A stretch of 64,000 bases of DNA from NCBI GenBank assembly GCA_016744015.1, contig JADGFD010000002.1, positions 1 through 64,000 of the forward strand, read 5' to 3'. Positions 19,272 through 28,445 of the stretch are shown here, piece by piece (the first letter of the stretch is position 1; every line of letters begins with the position of its first letter). Below the pieces are notes generated by a model. It had not been told where the DNA came from and did not search any database. It saw nothing but the letters and a program-made list of their open reading frames with translations. Both the position numbers and the translations under genes were made by a program. The stretch is from Paracoccaceae bacterium (lineage in GTDB: Bacteria; Pseudomonadota; Alphaproteobacteria; Rhodobacterales; Rhodobacteraceae).

Positions 19272-19974
19272 GGTGCTCAAAAGCGGGCAAGCGGCCCCGA
19301 AAAGGCTAATTTGCTTTGCCTATGCGGGCGGCAATGCTGCGATGTATCTGCCATGGCAAGCGCGGCTGGGAGCGGGCATTGAAATATGTGCTGTGCAGCT
19401 TTCCCCGCGCCATGGCAGTGTTGTACGCCATAGCAGCTTCCCCGCCTTGATCCGCGATATTGCCCATGCCATTCAGCCTCTGCTTGACAGGCCCTATACC
19501 TTGTTTGGCCATAGCCTTGGGGCGCTGGTGGTGTTTGAGCTTGCACGGTTTATCAAGCTGATGCACCTTCCTGCGCCTTCACGGCTTATTGTATCGGGCT
19601 GTGATGCCCCACAGCATAAATCTGATGCAAAGCGGGTGCATGACCTGCCGCACGAGGAATTTATTGCTGAGCTGCGCCAGAAAAACGGCACGCCAGAAGA
19701 GGTGCTGAATGCGCCAGAGCTCCTTGCGCTGTTGCTCCCCGCCGTGCGGGCAGATTTTGCACTTGTCGAGGCTTACAAGTATCGTGCCAATATCCGGCTT
19801 GATATGCCGATAGACGTGTTTGCCGGGCAAGAGGATGAGGTAAGCGCCGAGTCCCTCGCGCCGTGGCTGGGCGAGACCAACGCCCCCGGTGAGGTGCAGT
19901 GGTTTGAGGGAGACCACTTTTTCATCAACAGCGAAACTGACGCCGTGATAGCGCGTTTGCGCGTCTTGCTTTAA
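19264..19974 (+). CDS. Type II (editing) thioesterase
   Basis: This is a stand-alone alpha/beta hydrolase of the GrsT/SrfD type, which removes mis-primed or stalled acyl groups from carrier domains. It shows the N-terminal [11 protein letters not shown] loop, the nucleophile elbow GHSLG with Ser84, and a C-terminal His in FEGDHFFI. The ATG at 19264 overlaps the exporter stop by 8 bases, the same spacing as two other junctions in the operon. It is the last + strand gene of the NRPS locus. Its stop codon overlaps that of the convergent mbtH-like gene. With the two terminal TE domains, it gives the locus three thioesterases. Confidence 0.92.
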   Translation: MIEVLKSGQAAPKRLICFAYAGGNAAMYLPWQARLGAGIEICAVQLSPRHGSVVRHSSFPALIRDIAHAIQPLLDRPYTLFGHSLGALVVFELARFIKLMHLPAPSRLIVSGCDAPQHKSDAKRVHDLPHEEFIAELRQKNGTPEEVLNAPELLALLLPAVRADFALVEAYKYRANIRLDMPIDVFAGQEDEVSAESLAPWLGETNAPGEVQWFEGDHFFINSETDAVIARLRVLL

Positions 19975-19979
19975 GACGC
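19961..19979. terminator. Stem-loop over convergent stop codons
   Basis: A perfect 7-bp inverted repeat, GCGTCTT / AAGACGC, with a 5-nt loop (GCTTT) covers the overlapping stop codons of the type II thioesterase (+) and the MbtH-like gene (-). There is no strong U-run on either side. It may act as a compact bidirectional transcript end or 3' stabiliser rather than a classic intrinsic terminator. Confidence 0.45.
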
Positions 19980-20171
19980 CTTATCCATTTTATCTCGCAG
20001 GGATTTAGGGCGCATGTCGGTCCAAACCTCATCAATATGGGCCAAGCAATCATCCTTCAGGCCGGTAAATCCGGTTTGCTCCCAGCCTTCGGGAATAGGC
20101 ATGTCGGTTGCCCAGATAGAGTATTGCTCTTCGTCGTTTATCACCACGTGATACTGCGGTTCATCTGTCAT
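19971..20171 (-). CDS. MbtH-like protein (NRPS adenylation partner)
   Basis: MbtH-like proteins bind many A domains and are needed for their folding and activity. The family signature is clear: [29 protein letters not shown] and TDMRPKSLR, in about 66 residues, the normal length. The start at 20171 is preferred because GGAG sits six bases upstream; an ATG at 20183 is possible but has no good ribosome-binding site. The gene lies opposite to the NRPS operon, 17 bases (from this start) after the LysR gene stop. It therefore looks co-transcribed with the regulator and the peptide importer rather than with the synthetases it should serve. Confidence 0.92.
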   Translation of the reverse strand: MTDEPQYHVVINDEEQYSIWATDMPIPEGWEQTGFTGLKDDCLAHIDEVWTDMRPKSLRDKMDKAS

Positions 20172-20188
20172 GGGTTGCTCCATTTTTT

Positions 20189-21145
20189 TCAGGCACGCCG
20201 TGCCGGTTTCTTTTTGCCAATGGTTACGACGTTACGCGCGGGCTGCATGGCCTTTTCAACGCGCGCCCACAGTTTTTTAAGGTGGATATTGGTGTTTTCA
20301 CTATCTTTGTACAACCGGATTTCCAGATTGGCCTCAAACTCAGGCCCACCCGCCAGTTGCAGGGTTCCGGCTTGCAGCTCGTCTTTACACAGCTCATGCG
20401 GCAGCCAGCCCATGCCAAAATCTTGCTGGATCATAGCCTTAACACCCAGCGCCTGCCCGTTACGGCTTACCACCAGAACCGAAGGCGGTTTGAGCTGTTT
20501 GCTCATGATATCATCCACGACCACACCAAGCGTGGAAATGGCACCGTAACCCAACACCGAAATCGGTTTGCCCTTAACACCAGGCAGGTGCGGTGCATTT
20601 GGGCCATTATTGACCACTGGCACCAGCCGGTCATGTGCAAGTGTAATATAATCACATTTGGCTACTTCCAGTGGGGCCAAAAACTCCATCGAGGGGTGCC
20701 AGTAGGTTAAGATCACATCACAATAGCGTTGCTGGAGTGCGCTCACAAACTGATCAGCCGACCATGTTGTAGAATTTAGGTCAATATCCAACCCGCCCTT
20801 TTCGACCAACCCTTTGATATGGGCCTCATAATGCGTCAGATAAAGCGACTGTGTGGTGGCAAAGCGGATCACGTCTGCGGCAGCGGCATCTACAATTGTG
20901 CAGCGCTCCACCGTTTCGGCAAAGGTGCGCAAAATTTTGCCCGCCTGCACCAAAAACACCTCGCCCGCAGGGGTGAGGGAAAGCGGCAGAGTTTGCCGCT
21001 TAATCAACTCCACGCCCACCTCGGATTCCAGCATGCGAATACGGCGGCTAAACGCAGGCTGGCTGACATTGCACTCTTCCGCCGCGCGCGAAAAGTTTTT
21101 CAGCGCAGCCAGCGTTTCAAAGTCTTTCAACCAGCGAATTTCCAC
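20189..21145 (-). CDS. LysR-family transcriptional regulator
   Basis: Residues 1-60 form a LysR winged helix-turn-helix ([21 protein letters not shown] followed by [12 protein letters not shown] and LSLTPAGE). The rest is a periplasmic-binding-protein-like effector domain ending in a Lys/Arg-rich tail (GKKKPARRA). At 318 residues it is slightly longer than the typical 300. It follows the last importer gene by 15 bases and precedes mbtH. LysR genes are usually divergent from their targets; this one sits inside a co-directional run, so its target cannot be read from position. Plausible targets are the importer operon or the NRPS locus. Confidence 0.9.
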   Translation of the reverse strand: MEIRWLKDFETLAALKNFSRAAEECNVSQPAFSRRIRMLESEVGVELIKRQTLPLSLTPAGEVFLVQAGKILRTFAETVERCTIVDAAAADVIRFATTQSLYLTHYEAHIKGLVEKGGLDIDLNSTTWSADQFVSALQQRYCDVILTYWHPSMEFLAPLEVAKCDYITLAHDRLVPVVNNGPNAPHLPGVKGKPISVLGYGAISTLGVVVDDIMSKQLKPPSVLVVSRNGQALGVKAMIQQDFGMGWLPHELCKDELQAGTLQLAGGPEFEANLEIRLYKDSENTNIHLKKLWARVEKAMQPARNVVTIGKKKPARRA

Positions 21146-21160
21146 TGCGTTCCTCCTATT

Positions 21161-22186
21161 TTAGTCGATCCGGCCCTCTTCAACCGCATGGCAGGCCACC
21201 ACGGCGCCGTCTGGCTTTTGCAAAGGCGCGGGTTGCTCGGCGGCACAGCGGCTGTTGGCATGCACACAGCGGCTTTCAAACGGGCAGCCCGGTGGAAGGT
21301 TTATAGGCGTTGGAATCTCGCCTTTCAACCGAATATGGCTCGGGGCCTTGTCGCTTAGCTTGGGCACAGCGCTGAGAAGAGCTTGCGTATAGGGGTGTTT
21401 TGGGTTGTCAAACAGGGTTTTGGTATCGGCCAGTTCACAGAGGCTGCCCAAGTAAAACACCGCAACACGGGTGCCAAAATGCTGCACGACAGAAAGGTCA
21501 TGGGTGATAAACAAATAGGTAAGGCCGCGCTGCTCTTTGGCCTCCAGCATCAAGTTAAGCACCTGCGCCTGAATGGACACATCCAGCGCGGAAATCGGCT
21601 CATCCGCGATCACAAATTCAGGGTCCATGGTCAGGGCGCGGGCAATGGCAATGCGCTGGCGCTGGCCGCCCGAAAATTCGTGCGGGTAGCGTTTGGCCCA
21701 GCTTGGGTCCACGCCCACGGCCTGCATAACGCTCGCAACCTTGTCTGAAATCTCGGCTGAGGTCAGGCGCGGGTTATGCACCTTTACCGGCTCTGTCAGC
21801 GCTTGCTCGATGCTCATCCGCGCGTTTAGCGAGGCATAAGGATTTTGGAAAATCATCTGCATCTTCCGGCGATAGGGGAGCATGTCCCGGGCCGACAAAT
21901 TGTCGACTCGGTTGCCGCCGTATAAAACTTCACCCGCGCTTGGCTTGAGCAAGCCTACCACCAGCCGCGCAAGTGTGGATTTGCCGCAGCCGGATTCCCC
22001 GACCACACACAGCGCTTCGCCTTTGGCGATACTCAGGCTCACATTGTTAACCGCGTGCACTTCCCGCTTTTCGCGCACAATTTTGCCGCTGCGGAATTTT
22101 ACGGTTTCCAAAAACCCTTCATCCAGCGCGAAGCGCTTTTCGAGGTTTTTTATCTCGATCAGATCGGGGGCGATGTGCTCAGGCAT
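21161..22186 (-). CDS. Peptide ABC importer, ATP-binding protein (OppF/DppF-type)
   Basis: This is one of the two ATPases that power a peptide/nickel/opine-class ABC importer at the inner face of the membrane. Visible motifs are Walker A GESGCGKST, Q-loop FQNPYASLN, signature FSGGQRQR, Walker B FVIADEP and the H-loop in ITHD. The C-terminal oligopeptide-transporter extension ends with a Cys motif (GCPFESRCVHANSRC), typical of OppD/OppF. The start at 22186 is chosen for GGAGG six bases upstream; a longer form from 22225 would overlap the neighbouring gene by 47 bases. Its start overlaps the OppD-type stop by 8 bases, so the subunits are translationally linked. Confidence 0.93.
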   Translation of the reverse strand: MPEHIAPDLIEIKNLEKRFALDEGFLETVKFRSGKIVREKREVHAVNNVSLSIAKGEALCVVGESGCGKSTLARLVVGLLKPSAGEVLYGGNRVDNLSARDMLPYRRKMQMIFQNPYASLNARMSIEQALTEPVKVHNPRLTSAEISDKVASVMQAVGVDPSWAKRYPHEFSGGQRQRIAIARALTMDPEFVIADEPISALDVSIQAQVLNLMLEAKEQRGLTYLFITHDLSVVQHFGTRVAVFYLGSLCELADTKTLFDNPKHPYTQALLSAVPKLSDKAPSHIRLKGEIPTPINLPPGCPFESRCVHANSRCAAEQPAPLQKPDGAVVACHAVEEGRID

Positions 22187-23174
22187 CTTTGGCCTCCGTT
22201 TTTTTGGTTTGGTGCAGGCGTGCAATCTCGTGGCAGGCCACTTTTACGTCGGCAAAGCTCACGAATTCGGGCACGGTTTTCTTGCAAATATCTGTGGCAA
22301 AATCGCAGCGTGGATGAAAGGCACAGCCCGAGGGCAAGCTGCCCAAGCCCGGCATATTACCCGGAATTTGCTTTAGCTGCTCCCCCGGCACGGTTTGCTG
22401 GGGCAGCGCATTTATCAACCCTTGAGTATAGGGGTGCTGCGGGTCATTTACGATTTCTCGGGTTTTGCCGCTTTCAATAATTTTGCCCGCATACATCACT
22501 AAAGTCCGCTCGGTCATTTGCGAAACAACCCCCAGATCATGGGTGATCAGAATCAAGCTCACCTTGTTATTTGTGCACAGCTCCAGCAGCAGCTCCATAA
22601 TATCGGCCTGAATGGTCACATCCAGCGCCGTTGTCGGCTCGTCCGCAATAATAAGCTGCGGGTCCAGCAAAAGCGCAATGGCAATGATGATCCGCTGGCG
22701 CATGCCGCCGGATAGCTCATGCGGGTATTGGCTTAACCGTTCCTCAGGCGCGGGGATGTAAACCTCGCGCAGCTTAACGATGGCAATTTTTTCAGCGTCT
22801 GCCTTGGAGATATTCCGGTGGGCTTGCAAGGTTTCCACCATCTGCTCGCCAATGGTCAGCACGGGGTTCAGCGTCACCATCGGGTCCTGGAAAATCATGG
22901 CAATCCGGTCACCGCGGATCAGACGCATTTCTTCAGGGCTGAGCGCAGCCATGTCTTTGCCGTCAAACATAATTTTGCCACCAGCAATAAAGCCGGGCTT
23001 GCTGAGCAGGTTCAAAATGGCAAAGCCGGTGATAGATTTGCCTGCACCGGATTCCCCCACGATGCCAAGGCGCTCACCCTGCGCCAGCTCAAAACTGATA
23101 TGATCCAGCGCCGTAAGGGTTTGGTGGCGCATGGCAAATTTCACCACGAGATCTCGGACAGATAGAAGCGACAT
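22179..23174 (-). CDS. Peptide ABC importer, ATP-binding protein (OppD/DppD-type)
   Basis: This is the partner ATPase of the OppF-type protein. It has Walker [10 protein letters not shown]-loop [10 protein letters not shown], signature LSGGMRQR, Walker [13 protein letters not shown], and the C-terminal OppD/F extension with its Cys motif ([15 protein letters not shown]). Its 331 residues match the family. It starts three bases after the DppC-type permease stop. The pair of ATPases, two permeases and a family-5 binding protein makes a complete importer whose ligand could be a peptide, a peptide siderophore or another small molecule. Confidence 0.93.
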   Translation of the reverse strand: MSLLSVRDLVVKFAMRHQTLTALDHISFELAQGERLGIVGESGAGKSITGFAILNLLSKPGFIAGGKIMFDGKDMAALSPEEMRLIRGDRIAMIFQDPMVTLNPVLTIGEQMVETLQAHRNISKADAEKIAIVKLREVYIPAPEERLSQYPHELSGGMRQRIIIAIALLLDPQLIIADEPTTALDVTIQADIMELLLELCTNNKVSLILITHDLGVVSQMTERTLVMYAGKIIESGKTREIVNDPQHPYTQGLINALPQQTVPGEQLKQIPGNMPGLGSLPSGCAFHPRCDFATDICKKTVPEFVSFADVKVACHEIARLHQTKKTEAKDA

Positions 23175-23177
23175 GAT

Positions 23178-24110
23178 CTATCCTTTATAAAGTTTGGGGT
23201 TCAGCACATCGCGCAGCCAGTCACCCAACAGGTTTATGACCAGCACCAATAGCACCAGAAAGAAGCCGGGAATGGCGGTGATCCACCAACTGCCCGAGAA
23301 AATATACGCCTGCCCACTGGCGATCAGCGACCCAAGCGAGGGTTGTGAAACCGGCATGCCTAAACCAAGGAACGAGAGCGACGCTTCGGAGATGATGGCA
23401 TTGGCCACCTGCACGGTCGAAATCACAAAAATCGGCGAGACCGAATTAGGCAGGATATGGCGCAGCATAATGCGCAGCGGGCCAAAGCCCAGCACCTTGG
23501 CGGCGTCCACGTATTCCTTTTTCTTTTCCGCCAGCACGGTGGCCCGCACGGTGCGCGCATATTGCGGCCATTCGGCAATGCCGATCACCAGCACCAGCAT
23601 TATCAGCGCATATTCATTAAAGCTCTGCGAGCCAAAAAGCGCTTTGGTCACGGCGAGCACAATGATCGCCACCATCAGGGTAGAAAACGAAAGCTGGATA
23701 TCGGCAATGCGCATCAAAATACTGTCTGTCCGCCCGCCAACATAACCGGCTATCAACCCGATGCTAATGCCGAGAAATGCCTGCAAAGCCACAGCACAAA
23801 TGCCAATAACCAGCGAAATACGGGTGCCGTATAGAATGGCGCTCCACAAATCACGGCCCTGATCATCGGTGCCCAGCACAAATTGAGGGTCTGAACCATC
23901 TTGCCAGCTTGGTGGCAACTCAGAGTTCATAATGTTGATTTGTAGCGGGTCGTAGGGATCAAACGGTGCAATTAATGGTGCAAAAATGGTGGCCACCACA
24001 AACACGACAAAGATCAGAAAACTGAACATCGCCACCTTGTTATGAAAAAAGTCATACACAAGGTTAGAGGCCTTAAACCGCGCCCAGCGAGAGAGGGTAT
24101 CTGTGCTCAT
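23178..24110 (-). CDS. Peptide ABC importer permease (OppC/DppC-type)
   Basis: The 310-residue membrane protein begins with a cytoplasmic tail and a first transmembrane helix (FSFLIFVVFVVATIFAPLIA). A periplasmic stretch containing LGTDDQGRD, a hallmark of OppC-type permeases, follows, and then five further hydrophobic segments. The EAA loop that contacts the ATPase is present (DAAKVLGFGPLRIMLRHILP). The start overlaps the DppB-type stop (ATGA). It forms the channel together with the preceding permease. Confidence 0.92.
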   Translation of the reverse strand: MSTDTLSRWARFKASNLVYDFFHNKVAMFSFLIFVVFVVATIFAPLIAPFDPYDPLQINIMNSELPPSWQDGSDPQFVLGTDDQGRDLWSAILYGTRISLVIGICAVALQAFLGISIGLIAGYVGGRTDSILMRIADIQLSFSTLMVAIIVLAVTKALFGSQSFNEYALIMLVLVIGIAEWPQYARTVRATVLAEKKKEYVDAAKVLGFGPLRIMLRHILPNSVSPIFVISTVQVANAIISEASLSFLGLGMPVSQPSLGSLIASGQAYIFSGSWWITAIPGFFLVLLVLVINLLGDWLRDVLNPKLYKG

Positions 24111-25087
24111 GCGCCCATCCTCGCCAGTTTTACCGTTGGGTTTACAAGGCCATAAAGCAGGTCAACCAATGTATTTGTGACCACAAATATAAAGCCAACA
24201 ATAATGAGGTATGCCACGATCAAGGGCGTATCCACGCGGTTAACGGCCTCCAAGAACATGAACCCCATGCCCGGCCACTGAAACACGGTTTCGGTCAGAA
24301 TTGTATAGGCCACCATAGTGCCAATTTGCACACCACCCACGGTAATAACCGGCAGCATTGTGTTTTTCAGCGCATGCAAAAACCAGATGCGCTTGGCCTT
24401 TAGGCCCTTGGCCCATGCATAGCGCACATAGTCAGATTGCAGGGTTTCCATCATTTCCGAGCGGATAAGCCGGATAAACAGTGGCAGCATAATGCTGGCA
24501 AGTGCAATGGAGGGCATTAAAATATGCTTAAACCCGTCCCATGTGGCAAAATTGGTTTTCCAATAGCCAAACACCTCTATGACATCGCCGCGCCCATAGG
24601 AGGGCAGCATGCGCAGCTCGACTGCAAAGAAATAAATCATCAGAATCGCGGTCAGGAATACGGGGATAGAAATGCCCACAATGCTCAGGCCCATAATGGC
24701 CTTGCTTAAAATCGCATTGGGCTTGATCGCGGTGTAAACCCCCAGCGGAATAGAGAAGCCAATAATAATAATCGAAGCCCCCAGCACCAGCTCTAGCGTG
24801 GCAGGCAGCTTTTTAAGGATTACGGTCAGGGCCGGTTCCTTAAAGAAATAAGATGTGCCCAGATCCCCTTGCAGCGCCTTTTTGGCAAAGCGGGTATATT
24901 GGACGATAAAGCTGTCATTCAGCCCCATTTCCTCGCGCAACTCGTTGCGGGTTTCTTCAGAAACCGATTGGCCGACCAGCTCTCGCAGAGGGTCTCCAAG
25001 GTTATCCTGAATGGCGAAGCTGATGATCGAAATCACAAACATCACCGCGGCGGCTTGGAATATTCTTTTGACAAGATAGGCAAACAT
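24107..25087 (-). CDS. Peptide ABC importer permease (OppB/DppB-type)
   Basis: The protein starts with a membrane-spanning helix of the OppB type (MFAYLVKRIFQAAAVMFVI) and carries the family sequence GDPLRELVGQ near residue 35. Several further hydrophobic segments and an EAA loop (YAWAKGLKAKRIWFLHALKN) follow. The ATG at 25087 is chosen; a GTG at 25096 is in frame, and neither has a strong ribosome-binding site. It is separated from the binding-protein gene by about 130 bases that hold a stem-loop, so its expression is probably set lower than that of the binding protein. Confidence 0.9.
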   Translation of the reverse strand: MFAYLVKRIFQAAAVMFVISIISFAIQDNLGDPLRELVGQSVSEETRNELREEMGLNDSFIVQYTRFAKKALQGDLGTSYFFKEPALTVILKKLPATLELVLGASIIIIGFSIPLGVYTAIKPNAILSKAIMGLSIVGISIPVFLTAILMIYFFAVELRMLPSYGRGDVIEVFGYWKTNFATWDGFKHILMPSIALASIMLPLFIRLIRSEMMETLQSDYVRYAWAKGLKAKRIWFLHALKNTMLPVITVGGVQIGTMVAYTILTETVFQWPGMGFMFLEAVNRVDTPLIVAYLIIVGFIFVVTNTLVDLLYGLVNPTVKLARMGA

Positions 25088-25171
25088 TGTGCGCACTTTG
25101 CTTGAGGTGTGGGAATGAACCTAAAAAGGTTAAGGAAGATAAGTGCGCGCCATGCCCGCATTTTCTTGGAA

Positions 25172-25203
25172 AATTGGCGGCAAGCACAAGCCTGCCGCCA
25201 ATT
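25172..25203 (-). terminator. Stem-loop between binding-protein and permease genes
   Basis: A perfect 11-bp inverted repeat (AATTGGCGGCA / TGCCGCCAATT) with a 10-nt loop lies 13 bases after the stop of the - strand binding-protein gene. It is followed on that strand by TTTTCC. It can act as a partial terminator or as a 3' stabiliser of the binding-protein mRNA, making more of that protein than of the permeases. Confidence 0.65.
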
Positions 25204-25216
25204 GGAAGGTTAGCCC

Positions 25217-26770
25217 CTAGTCAACAACGAGGTCGCCGAAATATGGGAAGTTGAGCGCATTTACGATCGGCTCGGCATGTACGCCATTGCGGGCGCCCCA
25301 TGACAGGTTTTGCCAATGCAGCGGAATGAAGGCGGCTTCATTATAAAGAATACCTTCCATCTGTTGCAGCATCGCGGCACGCTCGGCAGGGTCTACGGTA
25401 GCGTTGGCTTGTGCCATCAATGCATCAGCTTCTGCGTTACAGTAGTTGTTGGCATTATACTGCCCGTTTCCGCTTTCCTCGTCAAAGCAATGTGTCAAGA
25501 ACTGGTGGAAGTTGGCAGAATCTTCGGTATCCGAATGCCAGCCGATCATCATCATGTCCGCAGCGCGTTCATCAAATGTAGGCCAGTATTGCGCCTTTGG
25601 CATGGTTTTCAGGTCAACCGTAATGCCGATTTGCGCCAGCATACCCGCAACAGCCTGTGCGATTTTCTCATCGTTCACATAGCGGTTGTTAGGGGCCATC
25701 ATGGTTAGCTCAAGCCCGTCTGCATAACCAGCTTCGGCCATCAGTTCTTTGGCGCGATCAAGGTCAAAACGTGGCGTAAGGGCCGCGTCATAGCCAAGGT
25801 AACCAGCGGGGCTAGCTTGCCCAGCAACCGTGCCAAAACCCTTCATGATACGGTCAACAATGGCAGCATTGTTAATCGCATAATCAATCGCCAAGCGAAC
25901 ACGAGCATCGGCCAAAGCCGGGTTGCGCTCTTGGTTCATCTGGAAGGTAATGATCCGCGTGCCGGGCATGGTGATCAGATTAACTGAGTCATCATCATTC
26001 AGGCGCGCGTGGTCATTGGGTGGCACAGGGGCAATGAAGTCAACATCGCCAGCCAGCAAGGCCGCTACGCGTGTTGGGTCTTCTTTGATCGGTGTCAGCA
26101 CAATTGTGTCAACATTGCCGGGGCTATCTGCGTCCCAATAATCGCCAAAACGTTCAAACACCATACGTACACCTTGCTCACGCTCGGTTACGATAAACGG
26201 GCCTGTGCCGGAAATATTGCGCGAGGCAAAGCTGTCACCGTGCTTTACAATCGCACCCTTGTCATTTCCATTTTCATCAGTGCCGGTATAAAACGCTGAA
26301 TCCATAGGGAAAATATAGGTCGCGGTGTGCAGAACCAGCGGGTAAACGCCGTCTGTGTTCAGGTCGATCGTGTGATCATCCACCACATCAAGCGATGTGA
26401 AGTTGGCAAAAATAGCTTTAAAATCTTCGCTTTCTTTCAGGCGGTTAAATGTCCACTGCACGTCGGCGGCGGTCAATTCATTACCTGAGTGGAACATCAC
26501 ACCTTCGCGCAAATGGAAGCGCATGGTGTCTTCGTCGATCTGCTCCCAGCTTGTGGCAAGGCGGGCTTCAAAGCCCAGCTCTTGGGTCCAGCGCAACAGC
26601 GGGTCATAGACCATGTGCGAAAGTTGCAGCGTAGCGCCTGACAGCTGCTCATGCGGGTCCATTGAAACCGGGTCCGCGTCATAAGCAATATTAATGGATT
26701 CCGCGTGCGCACCCACTGTCATTGCGACAGTCACCGCACCAGCCGAAACCAGTTTACCAAACATATTCAT
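25217..26770 (-). CDS. Peptide ABC importer, periplasmic binding protein (SBP family 5)
   Basis: The 517-residue protein has a cleavable signal peptide (hydrophobic residues 5-22, likely cut after AHA). It then shows the family-5 layout: YDADPVSMDPHEQLSG near the mature start, LATSWEQID, FHLREGVMFHSG and a long second lobe. Family members bind oligopeptides, dipeptides, glutathione, nickel chelates or opines; the sequence alone does not pick one. GGGAGAG precedes the ATG. It is the first gene of the importer-lysR-mbtH run, and the 113 bases upstream should hold the promoter, though I see no convincing -35/-10 pair, only an 8-bp palindrome TATGCATA at 26849-26856. Confidence 0.92.
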   Translation of the reverse strand: MNMFGKLVSAGAVTVAMTVGAHAESINIAYDADPVSMDPHEQLSGATLQLSHMVYDPLLRWTQELGFEARLATSWEQIDEDTMRFHLREGVMFHSGNELTAADVQWTFNRLKESEDFKAIFANFTSLDVVDDHTIDLNTDGVYPLVLHTATYIFPMDSAFYTGTDENGNDKGAIVKHGDSFASRNISGTGPFIVTEREQGVRMVFERFGDYWDADSPGNVDTIVLTPIKEDPTRVAALLAGDVDFIAPVPPNDHARLNDDDSVNLITMPGTRIITFQMNQERNPALADARVRLAIDYAINNAAIVDRIMKGFGTVAGQASPAGYLGYDAALTPRFDLDRAKELMAEAGYADGLELTMMAPNNRYVNDEKIAQAVAGMLAQIGITVDLKTMPKAQYWPTFDERAADMMMIGWHSDTEDSANFHQFLTHCFDEESGNGQYNANNYCNAEADALMAQANATVDPAERAAMLQQMEGILYNEAAFIPLHWQNLSWGARNGVHAEPIVNALNFPYFGDLVVD

Positions 26771-26883
26771 AGTTCTCTCCCTATTGAATCCAACTATTTT
26801 CTTTTAGGCAGATAATTCTCAACTTTCCAATACCGTTTGTGTATGAGCTATGCATATAGTGGATAAGCGCCATATTGTGCGGG

Positions 26884-28440
26884 TTAGACGCGAGACAAAA
26901 ACCTATGAATAATGTCTTTTGCTGTGTCGCTAAAAGCTCCTAGGCGGGCTCTTATTTGCACAATGGCAGGGTGGCGCACGGCGCCCTCCACGGCACGGGG
27001 CTCATCAAAAAACACGGTTTTTCCGATAGGTCGGGCTGTTACAAACGGTAGGTCATAGTGCCTTAAGTCAGCCAACTCTTCTTGGATAATGGGCAAAATT
27101 TCAAGGTTTGAAAGGCTTTCCGGCACATCTCGCAAGCGAGAAAATACCAGCTCCCGCGCCAGCCCGTCGCCAGCAGCATTTAGGTGGGGCACCGCGCGCA
27201 ACAACTGCGCATATGCCGAAACAGGCCGGATAAAGCAGCGCACAGGTGCGGCGGGCTCAACCTTTTTGAGCAGGGCCGGAGCTACGCTTTGCGCCACGCC
27301 AAGCGCGGCCAATGCCTGCGTTTTGCAAGCCTCTGAAAAGCGCGGGCAATGGGGCAGCTCTTCATTATCAAAAAACAGCGCCAACCAGCTTTCCAGTTGC
27401 TCTTTTTCATCAACAGTGCCCAAAACTGGGGCAAATAACCCATCAGCCTGCACCACATAAATCTGGTCAGCAGCTTCTGGGGCCATAATGCTTTCTGGCT
27501 CAATGCCCGCTGCGCCAAACACCCACATGAGCACCGCAAAAGCTGCCAAGTCAGGCGCAAGGGCTTCAAGCGCGGCGGGGGTCATGTCATCAAGGTCAAC
27601 GCCCTCTACCCACTCAACCCAGCTGCCCGTGCCCATGCCCTGATAGCGAGGAACGCGCCAATTTTGCAGCAGCCCCTCGCGCTGCACGGCCTCCAAAAGG
27701 TGCTGCAACAAATCAAAGGCCACGGTTTCTCGCGGCTGAAATACCCCTGCGCCCTCGGCCATCACTACCGACGTGCCGCCCCGATGCAAATCAAGCGGCT
27801 CAATGAACAAATGGGTGAGGTTTTGCATGTTAATATAATCTGGCGCTTCGCTTAGCGCGGCCTCAAACCTGAGTATTGTGCTAATAAACGCGCCAGAAAC
27901 AGCGCGAGCATGCCGCAAGGCCGCAGGCTTGGATGCCCAGAATTCATCAGCGCTTTTGCCTGTATACGCATCGCCAGCTGCTGCGATATTATTGTCCAAA
28001 ACATATAGCAGCTTTTCAAGCACGCCGTCAGCCAGCGTTGGCAAGCCCGATAGTTTTTCCATGCGGGCAAAGCTCGGGGCAAGCGCTGTGTGAACCTCCG
28101 TAAGAAGGGGCAGCACGAGATGCGCCGTGTCGCTCTCATTCGCCCATGCTTGCCAAACCCGCATTTGCCGGGCTGCTTTCGTAGGCTCCGGGAGCGCCGC
28201 CGCCCAGCTTGGCGGCTGTGAATCGCGCGGCACACGCGCATCAGCTGGCGTGGCGCAAAGGGCGAGCAAAGCTGTGGGCTCCAGCCCTAACACCGCGCTG
28301 ACCTCACCAATTTCCGCATCCGTCGTTGCGCCGGATAGCACCGAGACCCACGCTTTGGCTATCGCGGTGTCTGTCACGGCCTCCGCCGCCTCTAGTTCAT
28401 TGGCAAATAGCCCCTCAACCCACCAAGTTTCAGCACCCAT
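26884..28440 (-). CDS. LanM-like dehydratase domain protein lacking catalytic residues (no cyclase)
   Basis: This 518-residue protein is related to the N-terminal dehydratase (DUF4135) domain of class II lanthipeptide synthetases. Segments that align by eye with the LanM next door are DLHRGG (217-222, LanM DTHKDG), FQPR (234-237, LanM YKPR), RYQGMGTGSWVEWVEG (LanM GYGWIEF), RCFIRPVSAYAQLL (LanM RVLLRHTQTYASIL) and EELADLRHYDLPFV (LanM AELLDLQNGDVPWF). The catalytic TDLHFEN of LanM is AGIEPES here (Asp, His and Asn all changed), the Lys of YKPR is Gln, and the Thr of the elimination pair is Val. There is no LanC domain. The ATG at 28440 has GGAG eight bases upstream; a GTG at 28449 overlaps the lanT stop. 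It may be a scaffold or substrate-binding partner; function unknown. Confidence 0.8.
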   Translation of the reverse strand: MGAETWWVEGLFANELEAAEAVTDTAIAKAWVSVLSGATTDAEIGEVSAVLGLEPTALLALCATPADARVPRDSQPPSWAAALPEPTKAARQMRVWQAWANESDTAHLVLPLLTEVHTALAPSFARMEKLSGLPTLADGVLEKLLYVLDNNIAAAGDAYTGKSADEFWASKPAALRHARAVSGAFISTILRFEAALSEAPDYINMQNLTHLFIEPLDLHRGGTSVVMAEGAGVFQPRETVAFDLLQHLLEAVQREGLLQNWRVPRYQGMGTGSWVEWVEGVDLDDMTPAALEALAPDLAAFAVLMWVFGAAGIEPESIMAPEAADQIYVVQADGLFAPVLGTVDEKEQLESWLALFFDNEELPHCPRFSEACKTQALAALGVAQSVAPALLKKVEPAAPVRCFIRPVSAYAQLLRAVPHLNAAGDGLARELVFSRLRDVPESLSNLEILPIIQEELADLRHYDLPFVTARPIGKTVFFDEPRAVEGAVRHPAIVQIRARLGAFSDTAKDIIHRFLSRV

Positions 28441-28445
28441 ATTCT

